Source: Diorhabda sublineata (taxonomy: Eukaryota; Arthropoda; Insecta; Coleoptera; Chrysomelidae). From it: 64,000 nucleotides of DNA. The stretch covers positions 25,090,488 to 25,154,487 of the forward strand of contig NC_079480.1 of the NCBI RefSeq assembly GCF_026230105.1, read 5' to 3'. A program made the translations under genes and the position numbers. Positions 58,748 through 64,000 of this stretch are shown here, one piece after another; the first letter of the stretch is position 1; each line of letters begins with the position of its first letter. A model generated the notes under the pieces. The model did not search any database. It was not told the DNA's origin and saw nothing but the letters and a program-made list of their open reading frames with translations.

Positions 58748-59963
58748 TTAACCTTCCATTAGTCGCGCGTGTATTGCTAAATATTTATTTATGTAATATC
58801 TCTAGAAAATGGAGATTTGCAGTAGTTCTCGGCAGATGTATCTCGAAGCCTTTCCTAGAAGTACAATCGGCTGATTTCACTTTTACAACCCCTGGTTACC
58901 CTAAACCCGTTCGACCGCCGGATTTGTATCTGCTAGATACAGCGCGACCAAAAGCGGCAGTTTATATTCAGATTTAGTTGGGATAAGTTCTCGTTCATTT
59001 CGACGTTTTTTAATTATTCAAACGTAAATTTTATTGTTTTTAAGTGTTTATTTGTTTATTTGGATATACAAAAAATTAAAAGTTAGTTTCATATGTCCCG
59101 AAAAAAGGAAAAACCGTAGTCCTTATTTCCAGTTTGCATGTGGCGTCGAACGAAGTGGAAGAAGATGCTTCAAAAAAGCCAAATCATTTTATAACAACAC
59201 AAAATCCGATGTTGATGTGGTCGACAAGCTTTGCGCTACTTATAATGTTGCTAAATCAACTAAGAGGTGGCCTATGGTAATTTTTTACCATTTACTGAAC
59301 GTAGCTGGAATCAACTCGCCGGTGATATTTCTTGGAAATAAAAATACGTTTGTCACAAGAAGAAAATATTTGAAAAAATTAGGACTAGCCTTGCTAGACG
59401 AACAACTAAAAGTGAGGGCCCAAATAAAAAGTCTTCCACGACAAACCAAAGATTTGCTCAAAAATTACAAAACCTTGGAAGCACAACAAGAAGCTCAAGA
59501 TGCAACACCTGGACCAAGTAAAAGAAAGGGATGCGAACCATGCTATGTAGAAAATAAGAAAACGTCAGTGTCTGCATATTGTTTTAAAAAATGTGGAATT
59601 CATTTATGTATAAATCTCCATACAAATAAGATTTGTAATAAATGTTATAATGAAGAAGCTGAAGAGGGTGATTACTCCGATTAATTTTATAAGTTTGTAA
59701 AATATTTTGAATAAATCAACTTTAAACCTAGTTCTGGCGATAACCTAATTAAAATTTTACACATTTTACATATAAAATAATTATTTTTTTTACTTGCAGA
59801 AATGTTGAATTAAATGTGGAGAAAAGAAGTATTCATATAAAATTTGCTGTATCAATATATTAAAAATAATAATAACAAGAAAAAATTTATTTGTTATATG
59901 TATCTGCTAGATACAACGCGACCAAATACGTTAGAAATACCCGCGCGCCTAATGGAAGGTTAA
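58748..59963 (+). mobile_element. piggyBac-like element with intact ends, internally deleted (1.2 kb)
   Basis: TTAA at 58748-58751 and at 59960-59963 is the piggyBac target duplication. Adjoining terminal inverted repeats read CCTTCCATTAGTCGCGCG on the left and, complemented, CCTTCCATTAGGCGCGCG on the right (one mismatch in 18). A subterminal motif, GTATCTGCTAGATAC followed by ARCGCGACCAAA, occurs in the same orientation at 58926 and 59900. At 1,216 bp, it is about half the usual size because most of the transposase is missing. Confidence 0.9.
59034..59684 (+). pseudogene. piggyBac transposase, C-terminal part only
   Basis: This frame keeps the last third of a piggyBac (PGBD-like) transposase: CFKKAKSFYNNTKSDVDVVD, KLCATYNVAKSTKRWPMVIF and YHLLNVAGINSPVIFL. 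It ends with a cysteine-rich zinc domain (CEPC, YCFKKCGIHLC, HTNKICNKC) that in piggyBac binds the terminal repeats. Of the three catalytic Asp residues, only the third (in SDVDVVD) remains; the region with the other two has been deleted. The first 35 residues, with MFLSVYLFIWIYK, are probably noncoding sequence joined by the deletion. The retained frame has no lesion over about 180 codons. It could be a decayed copy, or one whose DNA-binding tail is still translatable. Confidence 0.85.
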
Positions 59964-61649
59964 CAACTTTATTGGTGCTTCTATTCATATTGGAGCCTCA
60001 GATCGCCTCAGTCCAAATTTTTTATCGATAATTTTATCAACCACTCTATTATCTGAATTTTATCACTCATTGGCTTACTCTTGAACTATGAGAAATATAC
60101 TTTTTGATAAATGGAATTAACGTTTAAAAATTAAATATATTTCTTTCCAAAATTTTTATGTTTTCTTTGTTGGGCCAGGTACTTCTGGAACCATCCTCGT
60201 ATGTGCCAATGATAACCACTTCTTTTTGTATTTAAGATACAGTGAAATGTATATTTTCTTCGACAGTCAATGTGTCATCACAGAAGTGATGTATTGTATT
60301 GTTTGAACTAACCTATTTCGGATTCTAGTTCCTAGAGTAAGTATCACTCTATTAATGAACACTAACATCAATTGAAGCAATAAATTTCCCTTGTATTATC
60401 AGTAGGCTTCGATACTTGTAATGATTTTTTAAGGGATTTGTTTTGATAATCCTCAATTGAATGCTTTTGTCAAATATATAAATAGTTAATCATCCAACAA
60501 GTGGAAAAAGTAGTACTTTTTTCACGGGTAGGACGGCAATTCCTACAAGTGAAAAAAGTTACTGCACTCACGAGTTTCACACAAATTTTTTGTACATCCG
60601 TAGACTTAAGAAAATTGGACAAAACTTTTATCAATTTTCATTTTGTAATAGTAATATCCAAAGTACAACTGAGAGCATCATTAATTTAAAGTGAAGAAGA
60701 ATATACATTACTATTAGTACTTGAATTGGCAACATTTAACGAGTTCAAAGAAATAACATGGTTTATAGTTGTAATAGTGTTTAATGAATTATTGGTAAGG
60801 TCGCGAACATTTTCAATGTTGCTTGAAGTTGTTTCCGTTAAAATTGTCACAGCGAAATCCATTTTGTTTTTTATTGAGTCGTTTACTCAACCCTCTGCAA
60901 TTGTGTTGGATTTTCACCCACCGTGCTTCTTTAGTTGAATTATATCACCACCGGAATCCACTAATAGAGACTCCGAAGAGCGGCGAAATGTCTGCCCAGT
61001 GTAGTTTTTTGGATTAGGTAAATTCAAATATGTTGCGATAAGCGAGGGAATTTTCAAAATGTATTGATACCTACAACTTGTGTTTTGCATTTTCCATTTC
61101 TATATTGCAAAAAGGGTAATTTTATACTTTCGCAGTCCCCTCGTTTACGAAAATCGAAAAATCATCGGATTTCGATGAATTTTTTTTAAAATATGGAAAT
61201 GAAACCTTATATTGGTTAGCTTAGGTTGGGTTAGGGGGTGTTAGGTGGATTTTTCCATTAATGAAAATTTTAAATTTTTCAAAGTTAACTTCTGATATTG
61301 TACACTTAATTACAATAAGTGATTTTAAGAATGTTTTTGTTCACATAACTTGAATGATTACTTAATAAAAAAGGTATAAACTATTATTCGTGAGAAAAGG
61401 TCAATTTTTAAAGAAATTGTTATTATTTTTAATTGTAAAAACATAATAAATCAACATTTTTATATAAATTTTTTTTCAATCTATTCTTTTTTTGTGTAGA
61501 TTATTAAAAAAATATAGAAAAATTTCATTTGATTATTTGGGAAAAGTTATCATCATTTATACATGAATGAGTGCATTTTCATGAACATTTAAAGCCCTGA
61601 AACCAATATTTTTCCATTTTTTTTATTCTTATAATTTGTTCCGTAAATA

Positions 61650-61905
61650 ATCCGTCGTGACACGAAGACATCCATATTTTTTACTTTGTTCCAAAGTAAG
61701 ATAGTAACACTTCTTCTTTGAAGCTGTTTATGCCTTTTTTAGTACGCCACTCCATAAAAGAATTATATTCCATTAAATACTGTTCCCTGGATTTCTCAGG
61801 GAGATGATTCATAATCGCTGTTGTTGCCGATTCAACAACATCTTCTGGTGTGCAGTTTAAACTTTCTTCTATTACTCCATCACTAATAATAATACTACAC
61901 TCTTT
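61650..61905 (-). pseudogene. Second Crypton-like fragment (core-binding domain)
   Basis: The minus strand reads SDGVIEESLNCTPEDVVESA, TTAIMNHLPEKSREQYLMEY and NSFMEWRTKKGINSFKEEVL, then LSYF. 'lPekSr..Y...Y..F..W........s.eevlLaYF' is the N-terminal core-binding domain of a large insect group of tyrosine-recombinase-like repeat proteins. The catalytic domain with R, HxxR and Y was not found beyond LSYFGTK, where the frame stops. The sequence differs from the Crypton at 11.2 kb, so it is a separate lineage. Identification rests on this one domain. Confidence 0.5.
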
Positions 61906-63009
61906 CTAATTAGACACAAAACGGCTTTTCTTCAAAGAATATCAAAAACATATTATCAGAGAAACCAATTGACAATTTTTATAAAACAATTTCATAATCG
62001 TGTTGAAAAATAACACGTTACGGCACTTTTTTTAAGCAAAAGCGTAAAAAAAATGAACCGCTACGGTACTTTTTTGACACTTTTTGACCAATTTAGAAAT
62101 TACATTCTTTATGAATCCAAATGAATGAAAAAAAACCGTGATTAATATAACGGACGTAGAAAAAACCCATTAGAAGCACAGAAATATAAATTTTTAAACG
62201 ATTTTATGAACTTGTTTGTTCATTTTCAATATTTGCTTCTTGTTTCGTCAAACAACTTTTCGGTTCAACGTAAAAACATAAAATGAAAACTGAAGTATTT
62301 ATCTATCCTCCCTTTCGCGTGTAATTTAAAGACATGGTTGAAAAGGCGCAGCGCCACTCCTTCCTCCTACTCCTTTATAAATTAATCCTCAGAAGATAAG
62401 TGAGTTTGAAATTAGTTTTTCCTTACCTTCTCTGGCCTTATGCCGGAATCGTGTTAAGAAAAATACCGCAGCATAACTTTGTAGGCACTCCGCCAAGACA
62501 AATACTTTTAAATTAGAATCAAGTAGTTATCGGAAACAATTACGAAGTTTCGAAAAGGTTTAAAGCTTATTCCTTAGCTGGTTGGGGTTATAGCCATTTT
62601 TTTCTCGCTTCTGCAAACAACTACAAGTTTAAATTAAAAAATAATTAATTTTGAGGAGATATTTCAATTACACAAAATGAGAGAATCGTTTTGAGACAGT
62701 ATCCTTTGTAGCCTTACAATGGTTGTCGCGTCGTAATCAAACCAGAAACCTAAAAAAATCATTAATTGAGACTTTCCATACTAGTTAATAAGGAGTTTTG
62801 AGAAAATATGAGTAGTGGAGAGCGATATATTCCAGAAACAACAGTATACAAGGATTTATCAACTGAAAAAATACCAAAATTGCTTCATCGTAAAGTTTGA
62901 TGCACTCCAATAACGGTTTATTTGATTTTAAACTTGATACCAATTATCCTGATTTCCAAATATAATTTTTTATTCCTTTTAGCTTTTTATAACAACCTCC
63001 ATTTATTTA

Positions 63010-63420
63010 AAATAAAATAAAAAGTTAATTTGCTCACAAGATAATCAATATATACATATATAGCGTGGGTTCTACAGCTTCCATTTTATATTTTGTACGA
63101 CACACTTTTCTATCTATCCTCTATCTTTCATAATCTGTTCAATTTCTTCACTCGAGGTTCTTGATGGTCTTCATCGTCTTTTTGTATTCTGCGGTTGATA
63201 CATCAAAGCTTCCTTCGGCCACCTTTTTTGATCCATCATTATCACCGTACCAGAGCAGTTGCTTAGTCTATATTCTCTTTGAACTTGTGTTTACTCGACC
63301 TGTTCTTCGTCGTATATCTCCAATTAGTTCTGGACATCCTACACGATCTTCTCAAGTAGTCCATTTCCACAGCCTCAATAATTTTCTCCTCTCCAGCACT
63401 GGGCTCCACTATGAGGTGTA
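63010..63420 (-). pseudogene. LINE C-terminal remnant
   Basis: Minus-strand pieces: EEKIIEAVEMDYLRRSCRMS, TTKNRSSKHKFKENI, then MDQKRWPKEALMYQPQNTKR and RPSRTSSEEIEQIMKDRG. The pattern is the LINE tail 'kveavEmdylRRs.R.sr..rirNe.Ir' followed by 'myGH..Rmd..RWpk.ll.w.P...rrrGRPr..W...i.e.m..rg'. It is 5'-truncated with frameshifts. The remaining 580 bp to the window end show nothing recognisable. Confidence 0.65.
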
Positions 63421-64000
63421 AATTGTCATTTTTGTGTTGAGTTTGAATTTTTTTAAAAAAGCAGTATAAGTTAGTTCATTATAATTATTTAAAGCTACGT
63501 TTCAATTTAAATTGAATGAAATTCTAAGGCAGCTTTCTCATTATACTCATGATTCCAGAGGATATAACTTTGTACCACTAGAAATCAAGTTTTATTAGTT
63601 AGAAGCACACATTGAAACGTGAAATTGTTTAAATAGCTTATTCGAAAACTGTTTGTTTTAGCATATTAAATATTCAAAATGTTCTAACAATAACTTGTTT
63701 GCGATTACCTAAAAGTTTCATCCAACTTTATATAAAGCTTGAGGTTATTTTGTGTATTTAGTCAAATGTTCTCTGTATAATAACCACTACAATAGATTAT
63801 GGTGAGCAATTTGGCGTCTAGACAATTGCTTCTGAATATTCTAATAATACAATCACAGTTTTCAGCTCAATTTTTCTAGCATGATACGAACAAAATTAGC
63901 TAATGTAAAATCACTAGAATTGGAACTCAAAATACATACTACTTGATATTGTAAAAGCAAAACTATACACTCTATATATAAAAATTGTCTTCACAATAGC

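Larger units (their letters stand above)
29627..64000 (+). other. Long teneurin intron, over 34 kb, filled with transposons
   Basis: The donor is GTGAGTAT. No later teneurin exon was recognised up to the window end. The mobile elements inside are listed separately. I see nothing recognisable in 29.65-30.8 kb, 31.75-35.0 kb, 35.1-36.1 kb, 37.75-39.9 kb, 40.85-41.35 kb, 42.7-44.0 kb, 46.75-47.3 kb, 47.8-48.6 kb, 51.9-52.95 kb, 59.97-61.6 kb or 61.95-63.0 kb beyond AT-rich sequence and short random frames. A 40-bp imperfect direct repeat lies near 34155 and 34298. That all of this is a single intron is an inference. Confidence 0.6.

Noticed and set aside
58696..58977. 93-codon open frame at the piggyBac left end
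   Set aside because: It spans the element border and terminal repeat; not a plausible single gene.
1..64000. CRISPR arrays, bacterial operons, rRNA or tRNA genes
   Set aside because: No regularly spaced repeats, no operon-like gene spacing and no cloverleaf or rRNA sequence noticed; the window is eukaryotic intronic DNA.

Overview
This is one stretch of an AT-rich arthropod nuclear genome, almost certainly an insect and plausibly a beetle. The evidence is GT-AG spliced exons of a large conserved gene, TTAGG telomere-type repeats, and a dense population of insect-type transposable elements (R1, jockey, Penelope-like, mariner, Tc1, piggyBac, Helitron, Crypton). The beetle assignment is a weak inference.

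The only host gene recognised is a teneurin on the plus strand, most likely Ten-m (Odz). Five consecutive internal exons lie at 6664-6953, 8998-9114, 17552-17929, 24598-24956 and 29467-29626. They encode, in order, the end of the cytoplasmic domain with the transmembrane helix, a short linker, a polyglutamine-bearing ectodomain segment ending in a furin-like RRKR site, a second acidic ectodomain segment, and the first EGF-like repeat. Splice phases agree across every junction. The exons upstream and downstream lie outside the window. The last visible intron runs from 29627 to at least the window end, over 34 kb.

Everything else is intronic and is largely a graveyard of mobile elements. Before 30 kb: a mariner tail (2.6 kb), an I-clade LINE RNase H region (3.8-4.5 kb), a jockey-like RT (9.2-10.0 kb), a nearly intact Crypton-type tyrosine recombinase gene followed by a perfect 36-bp palindrome (11.2-12.5 kb), a jockey tail (14.1 kb), a mariner fossil (15.6-16.4 kb), an R1-like tail (18.8 kb), a 135-bp tandem repeat (23.9 kb), a DNA transposon with clean ends and an unusual protein (25.0-26.8 kb), a LINE tail (27.1 kb) and another mariner (28.6-29.2 kb).

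In the last intron: LINE RT fragments, a fold-back element carrying (CCTAA)5 and (TTAGG)10 (36.1-36.9 kb), two Helitron-type ORF fragments (one inserted in an R1 element), a mariner nested in a LINE (44-45.5 kb), several jockey pieces, a roughly 2-kb LINE (48.6-50.7 kb) with a tandem repeat behind it, a Penelope-like element with a GIY-YIG domain split by a complete Tc1 element (53.0-55.6 kb), a Helitron 3' end (57.7 kb), a compact piggyBac derivative with intact ends (58.7-60.0 kb), a second Crypton-like fragment (61.7 kb) and a LINE tail (63.0-63.4 kb).

All family calls come from reading motifs by eye. No database search was possible, and borders without visible terminal repeats are approximate.
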